NCBI RefSeq assembly: GCF_024508295.1
Contig: NZ_CP101990.1
Coordinates: 1,054,001-1,118,000, forward strand
Length of the DNA stretch: 64,000 nt
Source of the DNA: Aeromicrobium duanguangcaii
Lineage (GTDB): Bacteria; Actinomycetota; Actinomycetes; Propionibacteriales; Nocardioidaceae
Reading direction: 5' to 3'
Both the position numbers and the translations under genes were made by a program. Below are positions 7,982 through 17,286 of the stretch, one piece after another (within the stretch, counting starts at the first letter, position 1; every line of letters starts with the position of its first letter). The notes under the pieces are model-generated. The model searched no databases. It was not told the DNA's origin and worked only from the letters and a program-made list of their open reading frames with translations.

Positions 7982-9733
7982 TCAGAGCTGCTCGCGCCAG
8001 CGGCTCGTGATCGGCACGCGCCGGTCACGGCCGAAGTTGCGCTTGCTGATCTTCGGGCCCGGCGGGTACTGACGACGCTTGTACTCGGCCCGGTCGACCA
8101 GGGTGACGACCTTCTCGACGATCTCGGCGTCGAAGCCCTCGGCGACGACCTCGGCCGAGCTGAGATCACGCTCGACGTAGGCGTCGAGGATGCCGTCCAG
8201 CACGGGGTAGGGCGGCAGGCTGTCGGAGTCGCGCTGGCCGGGACGCAGCTCGGCCGAGGGCTCCTTCGAGATCGTGTTCGGCGGGATCGGGGGCGTCTGG
8301 CCCTGGGACTCGGCCCACGCGTTGCGCCACTTCGCCAGCTCCCACACGATCGTCTTGGGCACGTCCTTGATCGGCGCGTACCCGCCGACCGCGTCGCCGT
8401 AGATCGTCGAGTAGCCGGTGGCCAGCTCGGACTTGTTGCCGCACGCCAGCACCAGGTGGTTCTCGGCGTTCGACAGCCCCATCCAGATCACGGCGCGGAT
8501 GCGGGCCTGCAGGTTCTCCTCGGCGATGCCCTCGAGGTGCAACGCCTCCTGGTAGGCGTCGAAGATCGGCGCGATCGGGATCGTGCGCAGGTCCAGGCCC
8601 GTGCGCTCGGCCTGGTCCGCGGCGTCGGAGCGCGAGTGATCGGTGGACCACTTGCTCGGGTTGGAGACGCCGAAGACACGGTCCGGTCCGAGGGCGTCGC
8701 AGGCGATGGCCGCGACGAGCGTGGAGTCGATGCCGCCGGACATGCCGAACAGGACCGAGCGGAAGCCGTTCTTCTCGACGTAGTCCCGCAGGCCCAGGAC
8801 GATCGCCTGCCAGCGCTCGCCGAGGTCGTCCCACCGCTCGGCCACCGAGGGCTCGACCGGCTCGTACGCCGGCAGCGGCTCGCTGCTGATGATCGTGCGC
8901 TCGACCAGCAGCCCTTCGAAGCGGGTGCCCGGCGCGGGCATGGGGGCGGTGGCCCCGGGCAGGTCGAGGTCGACGACCAGCAGCTCGGTCTGGAACTGCG
9001 CGGCACGCGCGACCAGCTGTCCCTGCGGGTCGACCACCAGGGAGTCGCCGTCGAAGACCAGCTCGTCCTGTCCTCCGACCAGGTTGGCGTAGGCCAGGGC
9101 GCACTCGCCCTCGATGGCACGCCGGGCGCACAGCTCGAGGCGCTCGTCGTCCTTGGCGGCCTCGTACGGCGAGCCGTTCAGCACGACCAGCAGGCCGGCC
9201 TCGGCGGCCTTCGCTGCCTTGGAGGGGCCCTCCTGCCAGATGTCCTCGCAGATCGCGACCGCGACGTCGACGCCGTGCACCTGCACGATCTGCAGTCGCT
9301 CGCCGGGCACGAAGTGGCGGAACTCGTCGAACACGCCGTAGTTGGGCAGGTGGTGCTTGTCGTAGCGCGCGACGACCGCGCCGTCGTGGATGATCGAGGC
9401 CGCGTTGACCGGCGCGTTCTTCGGGACGCCGAGGCGGTCGGGGATGTCGCGGGCGCGGTCGAGGTGCCCGACGATCACGACGAGGTCCTGCAGACCCTCC
9501 TGGGCCAGCTGCTCGCTCAGGGAGGCGACGGCGCCCTGCGAGCGGTCGATGAAGGACCGGCGGTAGGCGAGGTCCTCGATCGGATAGCCGGTCAGCGCCA
9601 TCTCCGGCGTGACGAGCACGTGCGCCCCGGCGGCATGCGCTTCACGCGCCTGCTGCAGGACGAGCTCGAGGTTGCCGTCGACGTCTCCGACGACGGGGTT
9701 GACCTGGGCGAGAGCGAGACGAAGTTGAGGCAC
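7982..9733 (-). CDS. nadE: Glutamine-dependent NAD+ synthetase
   Basis: NadE amidates deamido-NAD+ to NAD+ using glutamine and ATP. The 583-residue protein has an N-terminal nitrilase-type glutaminase domain with Glu in VTPEMALTGYP, Lys in RYDKHHLPNYG and nucleophilic Cys in VAICEDIWQEGP, and a C-terminal ammonia-dependent synthetase with the PP-loop GMSGGIDSTLVAA, then the family's GNKSELATGYSTIYGD and a C-terminal KISKRNFGRDRRVPITSRW. A GTG at 9733 gives VPQLRLALAQVNP, exactly where nitrilase domains begin; longer in-frame starts add unrelated sequence. It is divergent from glnA2. Confidence 0.96.
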   Translation of the reverse strand: MPQLRLALAQVNPVVGDVDGNLELVLQQAREAHAAGAHVLVTPEMALTGYPIEDLAYRRSFIDRSQGAVASLSEQLAQEGLQDLVVIVGHLDRARDIPDRLGVPKNAPVNAASIIHDGAVVARYDKHHLPNYGVFDEFRHFVPGERLQIVQVHGVDVAVAICEDIWQEGPSKAAKAAEAGLLVVLNGSPYEAAKDDERLELCARRAIEGECALAYANLVGGQDELVFDGDSLVVDPQGQLVARAAQFQTELLVVDLDLPGATAPMPAPGTRFEGLLVERTIISSEPLPAYEPVEPSVAERWDDLGERWQAIVLGLRDYVEKNGFRSVLFGMSGGIDSTLVAAIACDALGPDRVFGVSNPSKWSTDHSRSDAADQAERTGLDLRTIPIAPIFDAYQEALHLEGIAEENLQARIRAVIWMGLSNAENHLVLACGNKSELATGYSTIYGDAVGGYAPIKDVPKTIVWELAKWRNAWAESQGQTPPIPPNTISKEPSAELRPGQRDSDSLPPYPVLDGILDAYVERDLSSAEVVAEGFDAEIVEKVVTLVDRAEYKRRQYPPGPKISKRNFGRDRRVPITSRWREQL

Positions 9734-9847
9734 GGGACCCAGCGTAGGAACTTCCGCACCGGTTCGCCGCGCGGGTGACGGAGTCGATGGTGGGGCGGAC
9801 GCCAAACCTGCGGTCGGTCGGACCGGGCGCGGCCCTACACTGACCGC

Positions 9848-11185
9848 ATGAGTAAGCAGGAGGACTTCGTCCTACGCGCGATCGAGGAGCGGGACGTCCG
9901 CTTCGTCCGGCTGTGGTTCACCGACGTGCTCGGCTCGTTGAAGTCGGTGGCCATCGCCCCGACCGAGCTCGAGGGCGCGTTCGAGGAGGGCATCGGCTTC
10001 GACGGCTCGGCCATCGAGGGCTTCGCCCGGGTGCACGAGGCCGACATGCTGGCCAAGCCCGACCCGACGTCGTTCCAGATCCTGCCGTGGCGCGGCGAGA
10101 CCCCGGCGACCGCGCGGATGTTCTGCGACATCGCGATGCCCGACGGCAGCCCCTCGTACGCCGATCCCCGCTACGTGCTCAAGCGCGCGCTGGCCAAGGC
10201 GTCGGACGCGGGCTTCACCTTCTACACGCACCCCGAGATCGAGTTCTTCGTCTTCAAGAACAAGCCCGATCCCGGCACGCGGCCGGTCGCGGTCGACGAC
10301 AGCGGCTACTTCGACCACACGGCGCAGGGCGCGAGCCAGGACTTCCGCCGCGAGGTCATCTCGATGCTCGAGGCGATGGGGATCTCGGTCGAGTTCAGCC
10401 ACCACGAGGGCGGCCCCGGCCAGCAGGAGATCGACCTGCGGTACGCCGACGCGCTGTCGATGGCCGACAACATCATGACGTTCCGCACGATCGTGCGTGA
10501 GGTTGCGCTGAGCCAGGGCAAGTGGGCGTCGTTCATGCCCAAGCCGTTCACCGACCACCCCGGATCGGGCATGCACACGCATGTCTCGCTGTTCGAGGGC
10601 GACGAGAACGTCTTCTACGAGGCCGGCGCCAAGTACCAGCTCAGCAAGACCGGCCGTGCGTTCATCGCGGGCATCCTGCACCACACGCCCGAGATCACCG
10701 CCGTGACGAACCAGTGGGTCAACTCCTACAAGCGTCTGGCGTGGGGCGGCGAGGCGCCGAACTACGTGTGCTGGGGCCACAACAACCGCTCCGCGCTCGT
10801 GCGGGTGCCGATGTACAAGCCGCACAAGTCCGGCTCGGCCCGCGTGGAGCTGCGCGCGCCCGACTCGGCCTGCAACCCCTACCTGGCCTACGCGCTGATC
10901 CTGGCCGCGGGCCTCAAGGGCATCGAGAACGACTACCCGCTGCCGCCCGAGGCCGAGGACGACGTGTGGTCGCTGAGCGAGAACGAGCGCCGCGCGATGG
11001 GCATCTCGCCGTTGCCGCGCAACCTCGACGAGGCGATCCGCACGATGGAGACCAGCGAGCTGGTCGCCGAGACGCTCGGTGAGCACGTGTTCGACTTCTT
11101 CCTGCGCAACAAGCGAGCCGAGTGGCAGGACTACCGCTCGCAGGTGACGCAGTTCGAGATCGACCGTCTCATGCCGGTCCTCTAG
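9848..11185 (+). CDS. glnA2: Glutamine synthetase type I (GlnA2-like)
   Basis: The 445-residue enzyme condenses glutamate and ammonia to glutamine with ATP hydrolysis. Signatures include GFDGSAIEGFARVHEADM, the ATP/metal-site HPEIEFFVF, HHEGGPGQQEIDLRYADAL and the central KPFTDHPGSGMHTHVSLF. Overall pattern and C-terminus (ENERRAMGISPLPRNLDEAI) resemble GSI-alpha enzymes, as in mycobacterial GlnA2. A Tyr (residue 363) in NDYPLPPE occupies the place of the adenylylated Tyr of GSI-beta (NLYxLPPE); whether GlnE uses it is unknown. glnE begins 8 bases downstream, so the two are almost certainly cotranscribed. A TACACT box at about 9834, 8 bases before the ATG, could be a -10 element, which would make the message nearly leaderless. 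Confidence 0.93.
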   Translation: MSKQEDFVLRAIEERDVRFVRLWFTDVLGSLKSVAIAPTELEGAFEEGIGFDGSAIEGFARVHEADMLAKPDPTSFQILPWRGETPATARMFCDIAMPDGSPSYADPRYVLKRALAKASDAGFTFYTHPEIEFFVFKNKPDPGTRPVAVDDSGYFDHTAQGASQDFRREVISMLEAMGISVEFSHHEGGPGQQEIDLRYADALSMADNIMTFRTIVREVALSQGKWASFMPKPFTDHPGSGMHTHVSLFEGDENVFYEAGAKYQLSKTGRAFIAGILHHTPEITAVTNQWVNSYKRLAWGGEAPNYVCWGHNNRSALVRVPMYKPHKSGSARVELRAPDSACNPYLAYALILAAGLKGIENDYPLPPEAEDDVWSLSENERRAMGISPLPRNLDEAIRTMETSELVAETLGEHVFDFFLRNKRAEWQDYRSQVTQFEIDRLMPVL

Positions 11186-11193
11186 GCGCCGCC

Positions 11194-14085
11194 GTGTCCC
11201 GATCCCGGTTCGCCGACCCCGAGACCGCCAGCGCCAACCTCGCCCGACTGGGGGCGGTGTCCGCGGAGTTCGTCGAGCAGATCTCGGCCGTCGCCGACCC
11301 CGACACCGCGCTGACGTCCCTCGTGGCGCTGGCCGAGACGGACGACGGCCGCAGCGTGATCGAGGCGCTGGACGGCGACCCGGTCCTGCGCCAGCGGGCC
11401 ATGGTGGTGCTGGGCACGAGTCGCGCCATCGGCGACTTCTGGCGGCGGCACCCGCAGTACGTGATGGACCTCGTCGGCGAGAACCTGCTCGAGCGTCCGG
11501 CCACCGAGCCGGAGTACCGCGACTGGCTCACCGACGCGACCGACCCGGACGCGCTGCGGGTGCGGTACCACCGCGAGCTCGCGGCCATCGCCGCGCGCGA
11601 CCTCAACGCGCACACGACGTTCGCCCAGTCGTCGGCCGAGCTGTCCGACCTCGCCGTCGCGACGCTCGAGGCGGCCCTGCGGATCGCGGTGGCCAACGAG
11701 CCCGAGGCCGACCTGGTGCGGCTCGCGGTCATCGCCCTGGGCAAGACCGGCGGTCACGAGCTGAACTACGTCAGCGACGTGGACGTCATCTTCGTCCACG
11801 AGCCGGCCGAGGGCGCCGACGACCACCGCGCCTCCGCGGTGGCCGCACGCCTGGCCTCGGCGATCATCCGGATCTGCGGCGAGCACACGGCCGAGGGCAC
11901 CATCTGGGAGGTCGACCCGAACCTGCGGCCCGAGGGCAAGCAGGGACCGCTGTCGCGCACCCTGGCCAGTCACATCGCCTACTACGACAGGTGGGCGGTC
12001 ACCTGGGAGTTCCAGGCTCTGCTCAAGACCCGGTACGCCGCGGGCGACCGCGAGCTGGCCGACCAGTACCTGGCGGCACTGCAGCCCTTGGTGTGGAAGG
12101 CCGCCGAGCGGGCGGACTTCGTGCCCGAGGTGCGTCGGATGCGCCGGCGCGTCATCGAGAACATCCCGGCCGCCCATCGCGACCGTCAGCTCAAGCTCGG
12201 CAGCGGCGGTCTGCGCGACGTCGAGTTCGCGGTCCAGCTGTTGCAGCTGGTCCACGGTCGCGTCGACGAGCAGATCCGCAGCCCCAACACGCTGGAGGCG
12301 CTCAGCGCGCTGACCGAGCGCGGGTACGTGGGCTGGCGCGACGGCTCGGCGCTGGAGGAGTCGTACGAGTTCCTGCGTGCGCTCGAGCACCGGTTGCAGC
12401 TCTTCCGGCTGCGGCGCACGCACCTCGTGCCCGAGGACCCCGACGACCTGCGCCGCATCGGCCGCAGCATGGGCTTCGCCACGAACCCGGCCGACAACCT
12501 GGTCAAGGAGTGGCAGGCGCACCGGCGGATCGTCAGCCGTCTGCACGAGAAGATCTTCTACCGCCCGCTGCTCGAGGCGGTCGCCTCGCTGCCCGAGGAC
12601 CGGCTGCGGCTGAGCACGCAGGCCGCGGAGGACCGGCTCGCCGCCCTCGGCTTCAGCGATCCCCGCGGCGCCATGGCACACATCAGCGCCCTGTCCTCGG
12701 GGGTCACGCGCCGCGCGGTGATCCAGCGCTCGCTGCTCCCGGCGATGCTCAGCTGGTTCGCCGAGTCGCCGCAGCCCGACGCGGCGCTGCTGGCGTTCCG
12801 GCAGATCTCCGAGGAGCTCGGCGACTCGCCCTGGTACCTGCGCAAGCTGCGCGATGAGGGCACCGGCGCCCAGCAGTTCGCCCAGATGCTGTCCTCCAGC
12901 ACCTATGTCACCGACCTCATCCGCCGGGCGCCCGACGCCGTGGCGCTGCTCGGTGACGACGAGGCACTGGTCCCGCGCGAGCTGGAACGTCTCGACACCG
13001 AGATGACGCTGGCGGCCAGGCGACACCCGATCCCCGACGGCGCGGTGCGCGCGATCCGGCGCATCCGGCGCCGCGAGCTGTGCCGCGTGGCGATGTCCGA
13101 CGTGCTGGGCCGGCTGGACATCACCGAGGTCGGCGAGGCACTGACCTCGATCAACACCGCCACGATCGCCGCCACTCTGCGCACGGCGGAGCTGGCGTGG
13201 TCCATCGATCACGACCGGCCGGTGCCGACGCGCAACGCGATCATCCTCATGGGGCGGCTCGGCGGCCACGAGGCGGGCTACGGCTCCGACGCGGACGTCA
13301 TGTTCGTGCACGACCCGATCGCGGGCGCCGATGTCGACGAGGCCAAGGCGTGCGCCCTGTGGGTTGCGCAGCTGATTCGCAAGATGCTCGGCGCGGCCGG
13401 TGCCGACCCCGCGCTCGAGATCGACGCCGGACTGCGGCCCGAGGGCAAGAACGGACCCCTCGTGCGGACCTTCGACGCCTACGCGGCCTACTACGCGAAG
13501 TGGTCCGACACGTGGGAGGCCCAGGCCCTGCTGCGTGCCGAGGCCGCCATCGGCGACCCCGAGCTGTGCGAGCGGTTCACGGCCCTGATCGATCCGCTGC
13601 GCTATCCCGAGGACGGCCTGTCGACGACCCAGGAGCGTGAGATCCGGCGCATCAAGGCCCGGGTCGACTCCGAGCGACTGCCGCGCGGCGCCAACCCGAA
13701 CACCCACCTGAAGCTGGGCCGTGGCGGCCTGGCGGACGTCGAGTGGACGATCCAGCTGTTGCAGATGCAGCACGCCCATCGCGTGCCGGAGCTGCGCACG
13801 ACCCGCACGCTGGCCGCGCTCGAGGCAGCGGCCGAGGCCGGCCTGCTGTCCACCGAGGACGCGCAGGCGCTCATCGAGTCGTGGCGCCTCGTCGCGCGGA
13901 TCCGCAACGGCGTGGTCCTGTGGCGCGCCAAGCCCGCCGAGTCGATGGTCGAGACCGCCATGGACCGTGCCGGCCTGGCCCACCTGCTGGGCATCGGTCA
14001 GGACCACACCGAGGAGATGGTCAACGACTACATGCGCATCACGCGGCGGGCGCGCCAGGTCGTCGAGCGGGTCTTCTACGAGTGA
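11194..14085 (+). CDS. glnE: Bifunctional glutamine synthetase adenylyltransferase/deadenylase
   Basis: GlnE attaches AMP to, and removes it from, glutamine synthetase in response to nitrogen status. The 963-residue protein has the expected duplicated nucleotidyltransferase architecture: the N-terminal half carries LGKTGGHELNYVSDVDVIFVHE near residues 185-206 and the C-terminal half LGGHEAGYGSDADVMFVHD near 690-708, each with the DxD metal motif. Each is followed by the family's LRPEGKxGPL and KLGxGGLxDVExxxQLLQ blocks. The GTG at 11194, 8 bases after glnA2, starts the product with SRSRFADPETA; an upstream in-frame ATG would lie inside glnA2. Length is normal for actinobacteria. Confidence 0.96.
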   Translation: MSRSRFADPETASANLARLGAVSAEFVEQISAVADPDTALTSLVALAETDDGRSVIEALDGDPVLRQRAMVVLGTSRAIGDFWRRHPQYVMDLVGENLLERPATEPEYRDWLTDATDPDALRVRYHRELAAIAARDLNAHTTFAQSSAELSDLAVATLEAALRIAVANEPEADLVRLAVIALGKTGGHELNYVSDVDVIFVHEPAEGADDHRASAVAARLASAIIRICGEHTAEGTIWEVDPNLRPEGKQGPLSRTLASHIAYYDRWAVTWEFQALLKTRYAAGDRELADQYLAALQPLVWKAAERADFVPEVRRMRRRVIENIPAAHRDRQLKLGSGGLRDVEFAVQLLQLVHGRVDEQIRSPNTLEALSALTERGYVGWRDGSALEESYEFLRALEHRLQLFRLRRTHLVPEDPDDLRRIGRSMGFATNPADNLVKEWQAHRRIVSRLHEKIFYRPLLEAVASLPEDRLRLSTQAAEDRLAALGFSDPRGAMAHISALSSGVTRRAVIQRSLLPAMLSWFAESPQPDAALLAFRQISEELGDSPWYLRKLRDEGTGAQQFAQMLSSSTYVTDLIRRAPDAVALLGDDEALVPRELERLDTEMTLAARRHPIPDGAVRAIRRIRRRELCRVAMSDVLGRLDITEVGEALTSINTATIAATLRTAELAWSIDHDRPVPTRNAIILMGRLGGHEAGYGSDADVMFVHDPIAGADVDEAKACALWVAQLIRKMLGAAGADPALEIDAGLRPEGKNGPLVRTFDAYAAYYAKWSDTWEAQALLRAEAAIGDPELCERFTALIDPLRYPEDGLSTTQEREIRRIKARVDSERLPRGANPNTHLKLGRGGLADVEWTIQLLQMQHAHRVPELRTTRTLAALEAAAEAGLLSTEDAQALIESWRLVARIRNGVVLWRAKPAESMVETAMDRAGLAHLLGIGQDHTEEMVNDYMRITRRARQVVERVFYE

Positions 14086-14132
14086 GGGGCCGGAGCCAGG
14101 GGGAGCGGCCGCGGCGGCGCTAGCCTGAATCC

Positions 14133-15026
14133 ATGCACTTCCGGTTGCTTCCCCTGCTCCTGACCGTGGGCCTGCTCTCGGCCGTCCCCGTGGCGGCGTC
14201 CGCCGGGGCCAACCTCGCCGCGCCGAGCGCCGCGCCGACGTCGGCCCCCGCGCCGCAGCGCATCGTGATGACGCAGCGGCCGCAGGTGAAGGGCACGGCC
14301 CGCTTCGGCCGCACGCTGAAGCGGACGGTGGGGCGCTACTCGGTGGGAGGGCTGCGGTTCCGCACCCAGTGGCTGCGCGATGGCAAGGCGATCAAGGGCG
14401 CCACCCGCGCCTCCTACAAGCCCCGCGTCCGCGACGTCGGGCACACGATCGCGGTCCGGGTGACGGTGAGCCGTCCCGGGTACACCACCATCGCGCCGCG
14501 GTCGCCGCGCAGGACGGTCAAGCACGTGCGCGACGTGCGCAAGACCGTGAAGTACTCGGTCAAGACGAACGGCACGATGACCACGAGCGTCCCGGCCTTC
14601 CGGCGTCAGGTCCAGCAGATCCTGGACGACCCCCGGGGCTGGCGAGCGGCCGGCATCGCGTTCAAGCGGGTCACGTCGGGCGGCTCGATGACGATCGTGC
14701 TCTCGCAGGCCTCGCGGGTGCCCACGTACTCCAGCGGATGCTCGTCGACGTGGAGCTGCCGGGTCGGCCGCCACGTCATCATCAACCAGGAGCGCTGGAA
14801 GCACGCCTCGCCGGCCTGGAACAAGTCCAAGAGCACCACGCTGCTGGGCTACCGGCACATGGTCGTGAACCACGAGGTCGGTCACTGGCTCGGCTGGAAT
14901 CACGCGTCGTGTGGTGGCAAGGGCAAGAAGGCGCCCGTGATGATGCAGCAGTCGAAGGGCCGGAACGGATGCACGTTCAACCCATGGCCGAAGCCCTCCG
15001 AACGCAACGTGCCCCGGTACCGCTAG
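14133..15026 (+). CDS. Secreted DUF3152 zinc metalloprotease-like protein
   Basis: The 297-residue protein begins with a Sec signal peptide (MHFRLLPLLLTVGLLSAVPV, cleavage probably around residue 24). Residues 48-125 form an Ig-like repeat (QWLRDGKAIKGATRASY...DVGHTIAVRVT), common in secreted actinobacterial proteins. The rest is a DUF3152 domain with a full metzincin-like zinc motif, HEVGHWLGWNH, at 247-257, followed by a Met-containing PVMMQQS turn, and Cys pairs (CSSTWSC, C260, C near 275) that probably form disulphides. It probably acts outside the cell; substrates are unknown. A hairpin overlapping the stop codon looks like its terminator. Confidence 0.87.
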   Translation: MHFRLLPLLLTVGLLSAVPVAASAGANLAAPSAAPTSAPAPQRIVMTQRPQVKGTARFGRTLKRTVGRYSVGGLRFRTQWLRDGKAIKGATRASYKPRVRDVGHTIAVRVTVSRPGYTTIAPRSPRRTVKHVRDVRKTVKYSVKTNGTMTTSVPAFRRQVQQILDDPRGWRAAGIAFKRVTSGGSMTIVLSQASRVPTYSSGCSSTWSCRVGRHVIINQERWKHASPAWNKSKSTTLLGYRHMVVNHEVGHWLGWNHASCGGKGKKAPVMMQQSKGRNGCTFNPWPKPSERNVPRYR

Positions 15027-15039
15027 GGCACCGGGGCAC
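15009..15039. terminator. Hairpin terminator between convergent genes
   Basis: GTGCCCCGGT at 15009-15018 pairs perfectly with ACCGGGGCAC at 15030-15039, leaving an 11-base loop that contains the TAG stop of the DUF3152 gene. It lies between two convergent genes and could serve both strands. There is no clear T-tract, as is common in high-GC actinobacteria. Confidence 0.6.
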
Positions 15040-15057
15040 GCACGCGCGTGGACGAGA

Positions 15058-15606
15058 TCAGCTCATGATGGAGGCGCAGGTCTTGTTGCTCTCGAACGCC
15101 TTCTTCAGCTCGGCGTTGGTCGCGCTGAGCTCGGCCAGCGGGCCCTGGTAGCTCGAGGACTCCGCCAGGGACGCGCCGACCTGGGTCAGGGTGGTCTGCA
15201 TCTGCTCGGAGTTCTTCGGATCGGCCTTCTTCAGGCGCTTGATGACGCCCTGGAGGGTCCGTGAGCCGTCCGAGACCGACTTCTTGGCCTTCTCGTAGGC
15301 GGCGGCGTCGACCTCGGGGGGAGCGCCGGCCTCGTCGAGAACCTTGGCCTGGGCATCAAGGCGGTCGCGGAGGGTGCGCAGGAATTGGACGATCTCCTGC
15401 TTGGACTCGGCGGCGGTGGTGGCCGCTTCGGTGTCAGGCGGCGAGATGGCGGCGGTCGTCGGCTCCAACGCCTCGCACAACGACTGGGCCCACTTGTCCT
15501 GGGGCGTCGCCTGGGCCTTCGGGTCCTCGTCGGAGCTGCCCGTGCACCCACTGAGTGCCAGACCGAGTGCCGCCAGGGCCAAGGTGGCCCGGGTCGTCCT
15601 GTTCAT
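15058..15606 (-). CDS. Lipoprotein of unknown function
   Basis: The 182-residue product has a type II signal peptide with lipobox LSGC (Cys at about 21), so the mature protein should be anchored to the outer face of the membrane. The remainder is mostly helical (DKWAQSLCEALEPTT..., KQEIVQFLRTLRDRLDAQAKVLDEAG, KAKKSVSDGSRTLQGVIKRLKK), with two further Cys (SLCEAL and the near-terminal KTCASIMS) that may pair. No enzymatic motif is seen. It lies just downstream of the repeat-containing secreted protein on the same strand, but a strong hairpin separates them. Confidence 0.85.
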   Translation of the reverse strand: MNRTTRATLALAALGLALSGCTGSSDEDPKAQATPQDKWAQSLCEALEPTTAAISPPDTEAATTAAESKQEIVQFLRTLRDRLDAQAKVLDEAGAPPEVDAAAYEKAKKSVSDGSRTLQGVIKRLKKADPKNSEQMQTTLTQVGASLAESSSYQGPLAELSATNAELKKAFESNKTCASIMS

Positions 15607-15639
15607 GGTGTGCCTTTCGGTGTGTTCGGAACTGAGGAA

Positions 15640-15667
15640 GGGCCCCGCCGCAACAGCGGCGGGACCC
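15640..15667 (-). terminator. Terminator of the TTEP-repeat protein gene
   Basis: GGGCCCCGCCGC (15640-15651) and GCGGCGGGACCC (15656-15667) form a 12-bp stem with one mismatch around an AACA loop. It is placed 34 bases after the stop of the minus-strand secreted-protein gene and before the lipoprotein start. Confidence 0.65.
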
Positions 15668-15700
15668 TCCCCGGTATTCAGTTGGTGATGATCAGACTGC

Positions 15701-17200
15701 TCAAGGAGCGAGCGTGGCGCTGATCTTGTTGCCGCTGCCCGACGCGAAGACCGACAGGACCGGCGTCAGCAGACCGCAGCCCTGGAGCTTCGCGATCGAG
15801 TACGTACCGGTCACCGAGCCACCCCTGAGGGGATCGAAGCGGCCGGTCGACGACAGCGGGATGTCGGACGGCGACGACGTCTTGCACTGCGCGCCGCCAC
15901 CGATCTTCAGACCGAACGACTTGACCGTCGGGATGAAGATGTCGACCTTCGAGTTGGCCGTCAGCTGACCGTTGCTCAGGTTGATGGCACCCGTGGTCTT
16001 GCCGACCGACTTGAAGGTGAGATCCGCGTCGACGGGCAGGAAGCCCAGGGCCTTCAGCTTGGCCGTGGTCTTGTTCAGCGTCAGGTCGGCGACGAACTTG
16101 CCGCTGGCCAGATCGAAGTCAGCCGCGATCTTGCCCGTGAGCGGGGCGGTGCCGTTGCCGGCCTTGATCGTGGTGCTGCCCTTCAGGTTGAACGTGACCT
16201 TGACCGGCTCAGCAGTCGGCTGCGTGGTCGGCTGCGTGGTCGGCTCGGTGGTCGGCTCGGTGGTCGGCTCGGTGGTCGGCTCCGTGGTCGGCTCGGTGGT
16301 CGGCTCGGTGGTCGGCTCGGTGGTCGGCTCCGTCGTCGGCTCGGTGGTCGGCTCGGTGGTCGGCTCGGTGGTCGGCTCGGTGGTCGGCTCGGTGGTCGGC
16401 TCGGTGGTCGGCTCGGTGGTCGGCTCGGTGGTCGGCTCGGTGGTCGGCTCGGTGGTCGGCTCGGTGGTCGGCTCCGTGGTCGGCTCCGTGGTCGGCTCGG
16501 TGGTCGGCTCGGTGGTCGGCTCGGTGGTCGGCTCCGTGGTCGGCTCCGTGGTCGGCTCGGTGGTCGGCTCCTCGGTCGGCGTGACGGCGATCGAGCCGAG
16601 GGTCAGGTCGGCAGGACCGGTGCACCGCAGCGTCGAGTCGACCGGGCCATCGGGGGTGGTGATGGTGGCCGTGATGGAGAACGCCGCCGGCATGCCGACG
16701 ACGACCGTTCCGACCGCGTTGTCCGGGGTCGTGATCGCCGGCACGGTGCCGGACGCCGGGATGATCCACGGCTCGTTCACGACCTGCGGGATCGCCGTGT
16801 CGGGCGCGCCGAGGTTCGGGATCGCGATGGTCTGGGTCTCACCAGCGGTGGTGATGGTGACCGCGGAGTCGGTGGACGTACCCGAGGCCGACGTGCCACC
16901 GAGGAGACCTGCCGTGGAGCTGCGCAGCAACTCAGGCAGCGTCAGGGTGATGGTCACCGGAGTCGGGGGAATCACCTCGCCGGGCGAGACGGCGTCGGGA
17001 ACGGACGTCTCGGCCAGGACGTTGATGACGTGCGTGCCGAGGCCCAGGCCGCCGGCCCGCACCACACACGTGTAGTCAAAGTTCTCCTCGAGGTCCGCGG
17101 CATTGGCGCCCGCGGCTCCGATCACTGTGAGGGTTCCTGCGCTGAGGGCTGCAACTGCCCCTGTCGCCAGGACCCTTCCGGTTGTTGTCATCTTCTTCAC
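15701..17200 (-). CDS. Secreted protein with DUF6801-like domain and long TTEP repeat stalk
   Basis: The 499-residue protein starts at a GTG (17200) preceded by AAGGACACC, followed by a basic MTTTGR segment, a hydrophobic stretch and an AGANAA-A signal-peptidase site near residue 35. Residues 38-205 form a beta-rich domain opening with LEENFDYTCVV, resembling DUF6801 domains of secreted actinobacterial proteins. About 30 tandem Thr-Thr-Glu-Pro units follow, a flexible acidic stalk that is probably wall-spanning and possibly glycosylated. The C-terminal 165 residues (KVTFNLKGSTTIK...ISATLAP) form a second beta-rich domain with a Cys pair. No LPXTG sorting signal or C-terminal membrane helix is seen, so it may be released or held by non-covalent contacts. 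Function is unknown. Confidence 0.85.
   Translation of the reverse strand: MKKMTTTGRVLATGAVAALSAGTLTVIGAAGANAADLEENFDYTCVVRAGGLGLGTHVINVLAETSVPDAVSPGEVIPPTPVTITLTLPELLRSSTAGLLGGTSASGTSTDSAVTITTAGETQTIAIPNLGAPDTAIPQVVNEPWIIPASGTVPAITTPDNAVGTVVVGMPAAFSITATITTPDGPVDSTLRCTGPADLTLGSIAVTPTEEPTTEPTTEPTTEPTTEPTTEPTTEPTTEPTTEPTTEPTTEPTTEPTTEPTTEPTTEPTTEPTTEPTTEPTTEPTTEPTTEPTTEPTTEPTTEPTTEPTTEPTTEPTTEPTTQPTTQPTAEPVKVTFNLKGSTTIKAGNGTAPLTGKIAADFDLASGKFVADLTLNKTTAKLKALGFLPVDADLTFKSVGKTTGAINLSNGQLTANSKVDIFIPTVKSFGLKIGGGAQCKTSSPSDIPLSSTGRFDPLRGGSVTGTYSIAKLQGCGLLTPVLSVFASGSGNKISATLAP
16222..16570 (-). repeat. 12-bp tandem repeat encoding (TTEP)n
   Basis: Twelve-base units of the form GGCTCGGTGGTC are tandemly repeated roughly 29-30 times, with occasional third-position variants (CTCC, CGTC) that keep the encoded Thr-Thr-Glu-Pro. 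The last units towards the C-terminus change Glu to Gln. The low divergence between units implies recent expansion or frequent slippage. Confidence 0.97.
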
Positions 17201-17286
17201 AGGGTGTCCTTCTATGGGAGTTGGGCCGACTCCGCTGAGGGCGCGAGAGGTGCTCTCGGGAGAGTTGGCTGTGACAGACACCACAC

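Noticed and set aside
16222-16570. Regular repeat array that could look like CRISPR
   Set aside because: The 12-base period is in frame with a coding sequence and there are no unique spacers or cas genes.
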